A DNA stretch of 43,453 bases from Sphingosinicella sp. (GCA_013816585.1 JACDEE010000021.1:1-43453); one strand, 5' to 3'; positions 1 through 9,203 are shown, numbered from the stretch's first letter. Program-made: numbers and translations. The notes: generated by a model from the letters alone, not told the origin.

Positions 1-2
1 GG

Positions 3-116
3 CTGAAGACCCTCCGCGGCCTTACACCCTACGAATATGTCGCCCGCGTCTGGACACAAGACCCGGCTCAATTCAAGATCGCTCCGTATCGCCACACAAC
101 GGGACTAAACACCTAG
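3..116 (+). pseudogene. C-terminal tail of an IS481-family transposase
   Basis: An open frame enters from the window edge and ends at a TAG at 114-116. It encodes 37 residues beginning LKTLRGLTPYEY and ending TTGLNT. This is the typical end of IS481-type DDE transposases, where an LxGLTPYE block and a final GLNT are commonly seen. Only the last part of the gene is in the window, so I cannot tell whether the element is complete to the left. It runs opposite to and overlaps the last 44 bases of the hydrolase on the other strand, so the insertion sits at that gene's 3' end. Confidence 0.75.
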
Positions 117-1035
117 AAACGGTGCCGGCCCCGGCGTTCCCTTGAAAAAATTCGATCAGCATCGGCGCGAGGACCGCCTCATCTACCGCGTGGGTTTGCC
201 CCTTCAGAATATGACGACGCGCCTGCGGCAGGGCCGCGGCGACGGCCGCAGCCGCGTGGCGCAATTTTGGTGGACTGCTTTCCCCGCCCATAACCAGTGC
301 GGGGACGGCGACGTCGCTGATGTCGGCGCTCGGCACGGCCCAATTGCCGAGCAATATCACGTCATAAGCCAAAGTGTGCGCCAACTGCTCCTGCATCGCC
401 CACATTGGCGACTTGGTCATTCGGGCTACGTCCGCCTGTGGGGCGCCCACCACCTTTATCATGAAATATTCTACCGCGTCGCCTCGGCGCCCGGCCGCAA
501 CCATCTCGGTCAGCTTTGTCGCCGCATCCTTCGGGGGCGCAGTTCCGCTGCCATCGTCCACGAAGGGCGGCTCATACAAAGCCAGGTAGGTAATCGGGAG
601 GCCGGCATCCGCCGCCTTCAGCGCGAGAACCGCCCCGGACGACATTCCGAACACCGCCGCTGATCCGCCCATTTTTGCAATCAGTGCGGCGAGGTCCTCA
701 ATCTCCCGGTCCACTGAATAGGGTGGCGTGTCACCGCTATCTCCACGCCCTCGCCGGTCATAGCTTATCACGGTGAAGTGCGGCGCGAGCAGTTGCGCCA
801 GCTTTGCCGACCCATTCCGATCGCTCAGCGCGCCGCCTACCAATATTACAGGCGGCCCGCTTCCGACCCGGTCGTACGCTAATTGCGTGCCGTCTTGTGA
901 GGAGACGTGTTGCATTGCTGCTCCTTTTTTAGCCTCCACATAGTCTTCCGGGTGCGATGGTTCCGACTGCGGGGAGCAGGTCGCCAGGAAGGTCAGTGCA
1001 ACGCAAAAAGAGGTTCGCTTGGATTTGCGTGCCAT
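73..1035 (-). CDS. alpha/beta hydrolase
   Basis: This is an alpha/beta-hydrolase fold protein of unknown substrate. It shows the oxyanion region GGALSDR, the strand motif VISYDRRGRGDSG, a nucleophile elbow in FGMSSGAV (Ser) and a late catalytic His in LKGQTHAVDE. Two starts are possible. The ATG at 1035 has AGGAG a few bases upstream and adds a basic, hydrophobic leader ending LATC, which could be a poor lipobox. The ATG at 915 has a strong AAAGGAG and starts where the conserved fold begins. I list the longer form; the shorter cytoplasmic form is equally likely. The last roughly 15 residues overlap the transposase tail on the other strand, so the native C-terminus has probably been replaced by element sequence. 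It lies 58 bp after the DoxX-like gene and is probably in one transcript with it. Confidence 0.8.
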   Translation of the reverse strand: MARKSKRTSFCVALTFLATCSPQSEPSHPEDYVEAKKGAAMQHVSSQDGTQLAYDRVGSGPPVILVGGALSDRNGSAKLAQLLAPHFTVISYDRRGRGDSGDTPPYSVDREIEDLAALIAKMGGSAAVFGMSSGAVLALKAADAGLPITYLALYEPPFVDDGSGTAPPKDAATKLTEMVAAGRRGDAVEYFMIKVVGAPQADVARMTKSPMWAMQEQLAHTLAYDVILLGNWAVPSADISDVAVPALVMGGESSPPKLRHAAAAVAAALPQARRHILKGQTHAVDEAVLAPMLIEFFQGNAGAGTVSRCLVPLCGDTERS

Positions 1036-1079
1036 GTGATTGCTCCTGTCCCGCCTCCTAAGGCCACTGGCCGGCCACT

Positions 1080-1094
1080 CGCTTGTATTTATTT
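1080..1094. repeat. 15-bp repeat, copy 1
   Basis: CGCTTGTATTTATTT lies directly after the stop of the DoxX-like gene (read on the minus strand) and ahead of the hydrolase. An identical copy lies at 1958-1972, directly after the AraC-type regulator stop. Both copies are in gaps of the same leftward gene group, so a regulator site or RNA signal is possible. Confidence 0.6.
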
Positions 1095-1858
1095 TACCCG
1101 GCGAGATCACCGGCGTGAGGGCCTATCGCGATGGCTTGCTGGCGCGGAACGAAGTTACGAATCAGCCATGCCGCTCCCGCGATGGAAATAGCGATACCCA
1201 GCATCGTCCACTCCATGCGGTTTGTCGGTGCCGCGGCGACACGCGGAACATGCAGAAGAAGCGCGAACAGGCCGCACATCAAGGCAAGCAATGACGCTGC
1301 GATGCGGGCCGCGACGCCGATCAAAATGGCCGCGCCCGCCGCGAAGTGAGCGACGCCCGTGAAATAGGCCCAGAAATATTTTGCGGGCAGCCAATCAGGC
1401 ACCATCGAGGCGGTGATGTCGGCATAGACGAAGTGAGACAGTCCGAAGACCAGGGGGCAAATTCCAAACAGGATTCGGGCCACGCTGCGGATCGGCGGGC
1501 TCCGCGCCCACTCCATGGAGGCCCATCCGGCGGCCGCGAGCGAGAGGATCTCCGCTAGCCCAAGCAAATTGCCCAGATGCGGATTGGCGGCGACCCTTGG
1601 TACATGGAGGGCGAGAACCCAGATCGTATAAGAGAGGGGCAGGAGGGCCCGGCCGAGGCCGGCGCGTAGCCACAATGATGCTAATGCGCCCAGGATGAGA
1701 AGGATGCCGCTCAAAACCGCGATCGGCGCTCGGGCCGAAAACGCCTCGGGCACGGGCTGCCATTGGAAGGCAAAGTCCCGTGCGGCGATGGTGATGAGCC
1801 CGAGCAGGATGGCGCCGGCAGCATAAGGCAACGCGTCCAGGAAGAGCCGATCGCGCAT
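1094..1858 (-). CDS. DoxX-like integral membrane protein
   Basis: The product is 254 residues with about seven hydrophobic segments and two similar halves, each carrying the phrase LHVPRVAA (around residues 85-92 and 202-209). Such internally repeated small membrane proteins with HFxYA and ARI/AAS blocks are usually labelled DoxX-like; the molecular role is not established. The ATG at 1858 has AAGGGG upstream. An in-frame ATG at 1882 has no visible ribosome site. The gene stands between an AraC-type regulator and an alpha/beta hydrolase, all leftward, so it is probably part of an inducible operon. No catalytic residues are apparent. Confidence 0.7.
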   Translation of the reverse strand: MRDRLFLDALPYAAGAILLGLITIAARDFAFQWQPVPEAFSARAPIAVLSGILLILGALASLWLRAGLGRALLPLSYTIWVLALHVPRVAANPHLGNLLGLAEILSLAAAGWASMEWARSPPIRSVARILFGICPLVFGLSHFVYADITASMVPDWLPAKYFWAYFTGVAHFAAGAAILIGVAARIAASLLALMCGLFALLLHVPRVAAAPTNRMEWTMLGIAISIAGAAWLIRNFVPRQQAIAIGPHAGDLAG

Positions 1859-1957
1859 TCTTATCCCCTTGGCGTGATACATTGAAACGTCCCGCGAGCG
1901 CCGCACGAGGCATCTCGGTCGCTGGCGCGCTCTCGTCCTAGTTCCGTCAGCGGACAG

Positions 1958-1972
1958 CGCTTGTATTTATTT
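1958..1972. repeat. 15-bp repeat, copy 2
   Basis: A second exact copy of CGCTTGTATTTATTT, overlapping the regulator's TAA and opening the 112-bp gap ahead of the DoxX-like gene. See the copy at 1080-1094. Confidence 0.6.
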
Positions 1973-2810
1973 AACCTTGCGGGAGCAGCCGGAAATGCTT
2001 TGCGTGGTCCGGGTTGGCGGTCTGCGCCTGTCGGCGCCGTTCGACATACCGAGCGGGAGTATGGCCAGTAGCGCGCTTGAAGTCCTTGTTGAAATGCGCC
2101 TGATCGTAATAATCAAAATCTTGTGCGAACTCTGTCCATAAGCGCGGTTCGCCGGTCTCAATGGCGCCGAGTAGATGTTGGACCCGGTACAGCAGCGCAA
2201 GCCGTTTCGGCGGAATGCCGACAATGCGGTTGAACAAGGTCACAAGGTGCTTCTTGCTGACGTCGGAAGCGGCCGCCAGATCGGCAATCCGGACCATCCC
2301 GTGATGACGGTTCAGAATTTCCAGGGCCGGAGCAATCCGGTCCACGCGGCGAGCATGGGGCAAACGTGCCGCGAGCATGTTCTCGAGCAAAGCGAACCGT
2401 GCCTGTACATTGGGAGCTTCCGCCAGCCGCTCCCGAAGCTCCAGGGCGAACGGGCCCAGTAGGGCATCAACCGCAACAGTCTCGTTGCCGAGTTCATGGG
2501 CGTCGATTCCGAACAGCGCGAAAAAGCCCCCCGGGCGGAACGAAACGCCGATATAGTCCACATCGGCAGGCCAGCAGACCGAATGATATTCGTCCCACAG
2601 GCCCATGCACCAACCCTGGCCCGACTGGGGCTCCCAACGGTTGGCACCCGCGCGTCGTGCGCTGACCGTCCCGCCGAAATTGAACTTCAGATCCATCCTC
2701 GGCCCAGGCATGACATATTCACGGCGGTACGGCATTGGCGCCGCGGGGCTGTAAAGACGCTCAATGACACCATTGAGTGGCGCCGCTGGATGATGGACGA
2801 GGAAGGTCAT
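1971..2810 (-). CDS. AraC-family transcriptional regulator
   Basis: The product is 279 residues. The N-terminal ~150 residues look like the ligand-sensing domain of the DUF6597 type (motifs YVMPGPRMDLKFNFGG and GVSFRPGGFFALFG). The C-terminal ~100 residues form the double helix-turn-helix of AraC proteins, with IADLAAASDVSKKHLVTLF as the first helix pair and DQAHFNKDFKRATGHTP as the conserved second one. It probably controls the DoxX-like and hydrolase genes directly downstream on the same strand. The ligand is unknown. Confidence 0.85.
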   Translation of the reverse strand: MTFLVHHPAAPLNGVIERLYSPAAPMPYRREYVMPGPRMDLKFNFGGTVSARRAGANRWEPQSGQGWCMGLWDEYHSVCWPADVDYIGVSFRPGGFFALFGIDAHELGNETVAVDALLGPFALELRERLAEAPNVQARFALLENMLAARLPHARRVDRIAPALEILNRHHGMVRIADLAAASDVSKKHLVTLFNRIVGIPPKRLALLYRVQHLLGAIETGEPRLWTEFAQDFDYYDQAHFNKDFKRATGHTPARYVERRRQAQTANPDHAKHFRLLPQG

Positions 2811-2933
2811 GCTCGTTCAGGCTACACCCGAAAGTGCAGGACGCACAGCCGTCGGATCCCTCACCCAAAGACAATTGCTTACGGCCTTCTGGCAGCCGCT
2901 CGGCGGCCCGTCTGGGCCGGCCTTATTCCCGGC

Positions 2934-3794
2934 TTACAAGCATTTGGCGTCCTGCCGCGCCTTCGGAAGGCGCTGTTTCACCCAGTCGCGCATGCCGTCC
3001 CCATAGACCGATTGAAGCTCGTCATAGACCTTGCAGGCATTTGTGGGCTTTTTCAGCGCGATCAGGGCCTGGCCCAGGAAATAGAGGCTGTCGGCAGCTC
3101 GTTCGCCCTTGGCGTCGGCCTGATAGTTGGACAGCAGGATCTTGGCCGCGGTCGCCGGCTGGCCCGCGTCCAGATAGGCGCGGCCGGCAAGGTTCAGCGC
3201 GTAGCTGGCACGGCGATGCCTGGGATATTTCTTCGCCATCGTCTCCAGCGACTTTTGCGCGGCGGCAAATTGTCCGGCCTCCCACTGGCGGAAACCGACC
3301 AGATAGGCGTCCTCGGCCGGATCCCCGGTCGAGGCAGGTTCGGATGCGGCCGGCACATTCTGGCCGGTCGAACTGGATTCGTTCGACGAGGCGCCGGCCG
3401 GTTCGAGCCGGGCCGGCTGCGCCGCCACGGGGCCCAGATCCTGAAGGCGTCGATCGACCGAAAGCCGATAGTCGCTGAGTGCGCCTTCGAGCTGGCGAGT
3501 ACGATTGGCATTTTCTTCCGACGCGCCGGTCAGCCGAGCGAGCTGCGCTTCCAGCGAATCCAGCCGCGCGGTGAGATCGGCCGTAGCGTCGCTGGCGGGG
3601 ATGCCTCCGGAAGAAACCTGCGCAGTCGAGGGGGCGATTTCCGGCTGAATATACGTACCCGACGAGCGGCGTTGCACCGCGGCCAGGTCGCGTTCGAGCT
3701 TTTCGACGCGCCGTTCGATGCGGTCGCTGCTCTGGGCCAGCGCCGGCGCTGCCGTCCCGGCGAGCAGAATCAGCCCAAGAAGATGAAAACGCAT
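2934..3794 (-). CDS. ybgF: Tol-Pal system protein YbgF/CpoB-like
   Basis: A periplasmic protein of 286 residues from the ATG at 3794, which has GGGGAT upstream. An N-terminal signal peptide (MRFHLLGLILLAGTAAPALAQ) is followed by a coiled-coil stretch (IERRVEKLERDLAAVQR), then a second coiled coil around LDSLEAQLARL, a low-complexity linker, and C-terminal TPR repeats (EDAYLVGFRQWEAGQFAAAQ onward, ending KQRLPKARQDAKCL). This is the architecture of CpoB/YbgF, which links the Tol-Pal complex with peptidoglycan synthesis during division. No tol or pal gene is adjacent; the neighbour is the RodZ-like gene, with a short gap between. Confidence 0.85.
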   Translation of the reverse strand: MRFHLLGLILLAGTAAPALAQSSDRIERRVEKLERDLAAVQRRSSGTYIQPEIAPSTAQVSSGGIPASDATADLTARLDSLEAQLARLTGASEENANRTRQLEGALSDYRLSVDRRLQDLGPVAAQPARLEPAGASSNESSSTGQNVPAASEPASTGDPAEDAYLVGFRQWEAGQFAAAQKSLETMAKKYPRHRRASYALNLAGRAYLDAGQPATAAKILLSNYQADAKGERAADSLYFLGQALIALKKPTNACKVYDELQSVYGDGMRDWVKQRLPKARQDAKCL

Positions 3795-3865
3795 GACATA
3801 TCCCCGCAAATAGCCCTCAATTCCCCCTAGCATCAGCCAAGGGGCCTGTCGCCAGGATTAAGCGT

Positions 3866-4696
3866 TCATTCGGCCGGCGGAGGAGGTGGAACGGCCAAAG
3901 GCTGCGCGGCAACGCCCGGCTGCGCCGCACCGCCGCTTTGCGTCCTCGCGGCAAGATCGGCGGGCTTCAGGCTGACATTGTCGATCGTCTGTTCCGGCTG
4001 GCCCAGAGGGGGGATTTCCGCGCCGCCGACGGTGATGCGCAACGCCTGCGGCCGGCCCGTGCGGATTTGCGGCGCCTGGGCGGTCGCCGGTATTTCGAAC
4101 CGGTCGCCGGCTTTCATGATGCCTTCGAATAATTGGGTGCCGGCGCCCCCGTCATAGATGCGCAGCCAGACTTCATCGGTGGCGGTGATCACCACCGCGC
4201 CGGTCGCGGGAATCGCGGCGGCAGCCGCGGGCTGCTGGGCAGCAAGTGGCGCTTCGGCGACCGCGACTTCCACAGGATCGACATCCGATCCACCAACCGA
4301 CAAGGTCCGCCACAAGATATAGCCCACGACCAGCAGCAGGGTGATCGCGCCGGCCACCATGGCGAGCGACTTTGGCGGAACGCGCGCCGGATCGGCGGGC
4401 TCGTAATAGGATTGTGGGGTTTCATAGGTTGGCCGGGTTCTGCCGATCTGTTCGCGCAATTCGGCCGCGACTTCATTGCCGTTGAGGCCGATCGCATTGG
4501 CGTAGGCGCGGGTGAAACCGATACTGTAGGTGGGGGCGGGAAGCTGGTCCCATTCCCCATGCTCGATATGCTGCAGATGCCGGATCGGAATGCGCGTCTT
4601 GCTCGCAATTTCGTCAAGGCTGAGCTTCTTGGCCTCGCGCGCCGCCTTCAGCCTGTCCCCGATCGTGGGAACGCTGCCCGGATCAAATTCACTCAT
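3866..4696 (-). CDS. RodZ-like helix-turn-helix membrane protein
   Basis: A 276-residue protein with an N-terminal XRE/RodZ-type HTH (residues ~10-75, including GDRLKAAREAKKLSLDEIA and HIEHGEWDQLP), a single transmembrane helix near residues 110-129, and a C-terminal periplasmic beta domain of the DUF4115 type (EVWLRIYDGGAGTQLFEG). The tail is Pro/Ala rich. RodZ proteins join the MreB cytoskeleton to the membrane; this one is shorter than the E. coli protein but has the same order of domains. It is flanked by ybgF and ptsP on the same strand. Confidence 0.8.
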   Translation of the reverse strand: MSEFDPGSVPTIGDRLKAAREAKKLSLDEIASKTRIPIRHLQHIEHGEWDQLPAPTYSIGFTRAYANAIGLNGNEVAAELREQIGRTRPTYETPQSYYEPADPARVPPKSLAMVAGAITLLLVVGYILWRTLSVGGSDVDPVEVAVAEAPLAAQQPAAAAAIPATGAVVITATDEVWLRIYDGGAGTQLFEGIMKAGDRFEIPATAQAPQIRTGRPQALRITVGGAEIPPLGQPEQTIDNVSLKPADLAARTQSGGAAQPGVAAQPLAVPPPPPAE

Positions 4697-4800
4697 TCAA
4701 CGACCCCTGACGCGCTTTTCTTGATTTGGCTCATGACATAGCAGCCAGCCGCCAATGTCAACGCACCAGCCGCAATATCATCGTTAAAATCGGCGCTTTT

Positions 4801-7074
4801 TCAGCCGATCGCCACCTGATGCTTGCGCGCCCAGCGGGTCAGCGCCGCGCGCATGTCCTCGGGAGGCTTGTTCAGCAGGTCTTCGACAAAGGGCATCAGC
4901 TTCGACCGGTCGAGCGAACGGACCATTCCCTTGATCGGCCCGACCGCCGCAGGCGTGATCGAAAGCCGGCGGATGCCCAGGCCGATCAGCGCCATCGCCT
5001 CCAGCGGGCGGCCGCCCATTTCGCCGCAGACCGCGACCGGGACCTTGTGCTGCTGCGCTTCGCGGACGACCCGGCGCAGGAAACGGAGGATGGCGGGCGA
5101 AAGCCAGTCATAGCGCTCAGCAAGCTTGGGATGGGCGCGATCGGCCGCGAACAGGAATTGGGTGAGGTCGTTGGTGCCGATCGACAGGAAATCCACCTTG
5201 GGCAGCAATATGTCCAGTGTTTCGGCCAACGCGGGAACTTCCAGCATCGCGCCATAATTGATTTTGGCGGGAAGCTGCTTTTTCCGACTTTGCAGCCAGT
5301 GTTTCTGTTCCTCCACCAGCGCCTTGGCGTCGTCGAATTCCCACGGCTCGGACACCATCGGGAACATGATGTGGATTTCGCGGCCCGCGCCGGCCTCCAG
5401 CAGGGCCCGGGCTTGAGCCTTCATCAAGGCGCTCCGGTCGAGCGACAGGCGAAGGGCCCGCCAGCCCATCGCTGGATTTTCTTCCTCCTGCTCCTCGGCG
5501 TGCAGATAGGGCAGGGCCTTGTCGCCGCCGATATCGAGCGTCCGGAATACGACCAGTTTGCCGGCCGCCGCATCCAGTACCGCTTTGTACAATTTCTGCT
5601 GCATTTCGCGGCGCGGCAGGGTGGCGGAAACGAGGAACTGGAATTCGGTGCGGAACAGCCCGATGGCATCGGCCCCGGTGACCTTCAGCGCCTCGACATC
5701 GTCCTGCAGGCCGGCATTGATCGCGACGGTAAGCCGCACCCCGTCCAGGGTGATCGAGGGCAGCGATTTGTAGGCCGCGAATTCAGCGCGCTGTTTCTGC
5801 TTCACCAGCAATTTGGACTCGAAGGCACGGTGGACCGCGGAAGTTGGCCGGACATGGACTACACCCTCGTCGCCATCGACCAGCAATTCGTCGCCTTCGC
5901 CGATGATCCGGCGAACGTCGCGGGCTCGGCCTATCACCGGTATGCCCATCGCCCGCGCGACGATCGTCACATGGGCGGTGAGCGAACCTTCCTCCAGCAC
6001 CACGCCCTTCAGCCGGCGGCGGTCATATTCCAGTAATTCGGCGGGGCCGAGGTTGCGAGCGACCAGGATGGCGTCGGCGCGCAGGCCGGTCTGGGCGGCG
6101 CTGCCGAGCTGGCCCGAGACGATCCGGAGCAGGCGGTTCGAAAGGTCGTCCAGATCATGCATCCGTTCGGCCAGCAGCGGATCGTCGATCTGGCGCATCC
6201 TCGTCTGGGTTCGCTGGCGGACGCGTTCGATCGCCGCTTCGGCGGTGAGGCCGCTGTCGATCGCCTCGTTGATCCGCCGGGACCAGCCTTCGTCATAGGC
6301 GAACATCTTGTAGGTCTCGAGTATCTCCTGATGCTCGCCCGCCGTTCCGAATTCGGCCTGGGCGGTCATCCCGTCAATCTGCTCGCGCATCTTGCGGAAG
6401 GCGGAATAGACGCGCTGGCGCTCGGCCTCCACATCCTCGGCGACGGTATGCTCGATCAGGATGCGCGGCTGATGATAGACGGCGATGCCCTTGGCCATTC
6501 CGGTGACCAGCTTGAACCCCTGCAACCGGGCCATCGCCATGTCGCGGCGGGCATCGGCGGCAGCGGTCGTCTTGTCGACCAATTTGGCCCCGGCGATCAG
6601 TTCGGACAGCACCATGGCGACTGTCTGCAACGCCTCGATCTCGACATCGTCATAGGGACGGGGATCGGCATGTTGCACGCAAAGGACTCCGATCGCGCGC
6701 TCGTTGCGGACGATCGGGACTCCGGCAAAGCTGTGATAAAGCTCCTCGCCCGTTTCGGGGCGATAGGCGAATTCAGGATGATGGCTGGCTTCATCGAGGT
6801 TCAGCAATTCGACTTCTTCGGCGATCGTTCCGACCAGCCCTTCGCCCAGGGCCAGTTTGGTGACGTGCACCGCGCTCTGGTTGAGGCCGATCGTGGCGAA
6901 CAATTCCAGTGCTCCGTCGCGCAGCAGATAGATGGAGCAGACCTCGCTCGACATCGCCTCGGCGATGATCTTGACGACGCGGTTGAGCTTCGCCTGCGCG
7001 CCGGTCCGCGATGCCATCACGTCGTGAAGTCCGGTCAATATCTCGCGGGCGGAGGTGGCGGAGCGTTCAGGCAT
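4801..7074 (-). CDS. ptsP: phosphoenolpyruvate-protein phosphotransferase PtsP (EI-Ntr)
   Basis: A 757-residue enzyme I of the nitrogen PTS. An N-terminal GAF domain spans residues ~15-165. It is followed by the EI N-terminal domain, with the phospho-accepting His in the swivelling segment GSLTAHVTIVARAMGIPVIG (His368). The PEP-binding barrel follows (FRTLDIGGDKALPY, GTNDLTQFLFAADR, and the active-site Cys in VAVCGEMGG). It takes phosphate from PEP and passes it to NPr, a signalling relay rather than sugar transport. The GAF domain is the mark of PtsP compared with PtsI. No ribosome site is clear ahead of the chosen ATG. Confidence 0.93.
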   Translation of the reverse strand: MPERSATSAREILTGLHDVMASRTGAQAKLNRVVKIIAEAMSSEVCSIYLLRDGALELFATIGLNQSAVHVTKLALGEGLVGTIAEEVELLNLDEASHHPEFAYRPETGEELYHSFAGVPIVRNERAIGVLCVQHADPRPYDDVEIEALQTVAMVLSELIAGAKLVDKTTAAADARRDMAMARLQGFKLVTGMAKGIAVYHQPRILIEHTVAEDVEAERQRVYSAFRKMREQIDGMTAQAEFGTAGEHQEILETYKMFAYDEGWSRRINEAIDSGLTAEAAIERVRQRTQTRMRQIDDPLLAERMHDLDDLSNRLLRIVSGQLGSAAQTGLRADAILVARNLGPAELLEYDRRRLKGVVLEEGSLTAHVTIVARAMGIPVIGRARDVRRIIGEGDELLVDGDEGVVHVRPTSAVHRAFESKLLVKQKQRAEFAAYKSLPSITLDGVRLTVAINAGLQDDVEALKVTGADAIGLFRTEFQFLVSATLPRREMQQKLYKAVLDAAAGKLVVFRTLDIGGDKALPYLHAEEQEEENPAMGWRALRLSLDRSALMKAQARALLEAGAGREIHIMFPMVSEPWEFDDAKALVEEQKHWLQSRKKQLPAKINYGAMLEVPALAETLDILLPKVDFLSIGTNDLTQFLFAADRAHPKLAERYDWLSPAILRFLRRVVREAQQHKVPVAVCGEMGGRPLEAMALIGLGIRRLSITPAAVGPIKGMVRSLDRSKLMPFVEDLLNKPPEDMRAALTRWARKHQVAIG

Positions 7075-7250
7075 GCCGGCGAGCTAACAGAAAGATAGAC
7101 CGGTTCCAATGGCGGCATCCTCCATTCCTCGCGCCAGCCTCTCGCCGCGGCCGCCCTTCGAAATCTGAATTCGAAAGCAATAAACGGAGCGAAGATGTGA
7201 TCGCGTTGGCCAATGGGAGTCCTTGTTTTTTTGGACAGGGGGGATTTTCA

Positions 7251-9203
7251 ATGCGTTCACGTTTTTTGTCGGCCACTACGCTAGCGGCTCTCAACGTCTT
7301 TTGCTTGGCAGGTGCCGGAGCTCAGGCGAGTTCGAACGCCGTCACCGGCGCAGAAGACGCCTTCGGTTTCACCAGCGGCGAAGAATCAATCGGCATTTAC
7401 GATCAGAGCTCGGTCCGAGGCTTCAATCTGGAGGCCGCGGGAAATTACCGGGTGAACGGGACCTATTTCGTCAAGAATTCCGGAGTCAGCAGCACCTTCC
7501 TGGAATCTACCGCCGTGAAGATAGGCTATGCCACGCTCGCGGCTTCACTTCCGGGGCCGTCGGGCGTGGTGGATTTCAAGCTGCGCGATCCGGCGCATGG
7601 GGAGCCGAGCCTGGTGACCCTCGGGCTAGGCGAATTCAACGAAACCTATATGGATATCCTCTACAAGCATCGGGCGAGCGACAACCGCCTGTCGCTGGCG
7701 CTGGGCGCGAACTTTGTGTTCGACAAAAGCGACCTGCAGGGTGGGGGCGGAAGCTCGTGGCTGGTGGGCGGCACCAGCCGGATTTCCATCGGCAGCCAAT
7801 CGGTCCTGAGGGTCTTCGGTGGCGAATATGATTATCGGCGGGATTCGCAGTTCCGGATCGTGAACGTCGGCGATGAATTGCCCCATCGCATCGAGCGCCG
7901 CCGATTTCTCGGACAGGAATGGGCGCGGGAGCGGGGACAGCGGCGGATTGCCGGCGCCTTGTTCGACAGCACTCCGGCGGGCCGGTGGTCGGTCGGCGGC
8001 ACATTGGTCTTTTCGCAGGAAGATCCGACCCGCGCCTACCGGCAATTATTCGTCGTCGATGGCGACTCCGAAATGGCCACGAGCCGGATAGTGGCGGCGC
8101 CTCAGCAGCGCCAAACCAGCTGGTCGGGCGAAATTCGGGGGCGCTGGTCCGCAGAAACCGCTTCGCTGCGTCATTCGGTGGAACTCAGCCTCCGCGGGCG
8201 CCGCTCGCGCAATTTATTCGGCGGCGATCGGGTGCTGGGGATCGGCGAAGTGCTGCTGGGTGCCAAGCCGGCGCAGATGGCCGCGCCCGATACTTCCGAT
8301 GCGCGGGCGGATCTTCGCACCGCGGTCGATCAATGGGGCGCGGGCGCCGCCTATCGGCTGGCCTGGCGCGATCGGTTCCTGCTGAATGCAGGGCTTTTGA
8401 AGAGCCGCTACATAAAGCGGTTCACGCCCGCTGGCGGCGTTTCGGAACGCGGGCGATCGGCCCCCTGGCTCTACAATCTGGGCGGTGCAGCGCGCGCGGG
8501 CGGCGGCATCGAGCTTTACGCAAGTTATAGCCGCGGGCTGGAGGAGTCGGGCATCGCGCCGGCCTCGGCCGCCAACCGAAACGCAGTGCTCGACGCGATC
8601 ATCGTCACCCAGCGCGAAATAGGATTGAAATACGATCTGGCGCCCGGTTTGAAAGCGGTGATCGCGGGGTTCGACACCCGGAAGCCCTATGCTGGGATCG
8701 ATTCCCAGACCAACATCTATCGCTTCCTGGGGGATGTGCGTCACCGGGGCATCGAGGCGTCGCTTTCCGGAAGGCCCATAAAGGGCACGTCGATCGTCGC
8801 TGGAGGAGTTTTTCTTCAGCCGAGGTTGAGCGGGGCGCAAGTCGATGCCGGCATAATCGGCGATCGGCCTGTCGGCGTTCCCCAATGGCGCCTGATCGGC
8901 AGCATCGATCAGGACATTGCGGCGGTTGAGGGCCTTAGCCTCGATCTGGCGGGTGAATATGTCGGGAGGCAGGCCGCAAGGACCCGGATAGCTTTACCCG
9001 AAGGCAAGCAGATGGAGATCGCGCCGAGCGTCACTTTTGACCTCGGCGCTCGCTATCGGTTCCGCGCGCTGGACAATGGCTTCACCGTTCGGCTGCAGGC
9101 GCTCAATATTTTCAATGATTATGCCTGGACGGTCGATCCTTCGGAGGCCCTGGGATATTCACCGTCCCGTCGCTTCCGCCTGGTCCTGACCGCCGAATTG
9201 TAA
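7251..9203 (+). CDS. TonB-dependent receptor with reduced plug
   Basis: A 650-residue outer-membrane protein starting at an ATG preceded by GGGGGGA. A signal peptide (ending GAGAQA) is followed by only ~90 residues before beta-barrel strands begin. Fragments of a plug are visible (SSVRGFNLEAAGNYRVNG, then ESTAVKIG and SGVVDFKLRDP), but the usual TonB box and first plug strands are short or absent. The barrel ends in a typical RFRLVLTAEL with terminal hydrophobic residues, and LQALNIFNDYAW is the usual last-strand signature. The substrate is unknown; iron-complex receptors are the nearest type. It stands between ptsP and the monooxygenase genes in a place where core genes usually adjoin, so it may be an insertion. 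Confidence 0.8.
   Translation: MRSRFLSATTLAALNVFCLAGAGAQASSNAVTGAEDAFGFTSGEESIGIYDQSSVRGFNLEAAGNYRVNGTYFVKNSGVSSTFLESTAVKIGYATLAASLPGPSGVVDFKLRDPAHGEPSLVTLGLGEFNETYMDILYKHRASDNRLSLALGANFVFDKSDLQGGGGSSWLVGGTSRISIGSQSVLRVFGGEYDYRRDSQFRIVNVGDELPHRIERRRFLGQEWARERGQRRIAGALFDSTPAGRWSVGGTLVFSQEDPTRAYRQLFVVDGDSEMATSRIVAAPQQRQTSWSGEIRGRWSAETASLRHSVELSLRGRRSRNLFGGDRVLGIGEVLLGAKPAQMAAPDTSDARADLRTAVDQWGAGAAYRLAWRDRFLLNAGLLKSRYIKRFTPAGGVSERGRSAPWLYNLGGAARAGGGIELYASYSRGLEESGIAPASAANRNAVLDAIIVTQREIGLKYDLAPGLKAVIAGFDTRKPYAGIDSQTNIYRFLGDVRHRGIEASLSGRPIKGTSIVAGGVFLQPRLSGAQVDAGIIGDRPVGVPQWRLIGSIDQDIAAVEGLSLDLAGEYVGRQAARTRIALPEGKQMEIAPSVTFDLGARYRFRALDNGFTVRLQALNIFNDYAWTVDPSEALGYSPSRRFRLVLTAEL

Noticed and set aside
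2496-3830. Plus-strand frame of 444 codons across the AraC and ybgF genes
   Set aside because: It is antisense to two clear genes and rich in Arg/Gly as expected for a shadow frame.
4726-6036. Long plus-strand frame opposite ptsP
   Set aside because: It mirrors a strongly conserved gene in GC-rich DNA, and the translated sequence has no protein-family features.
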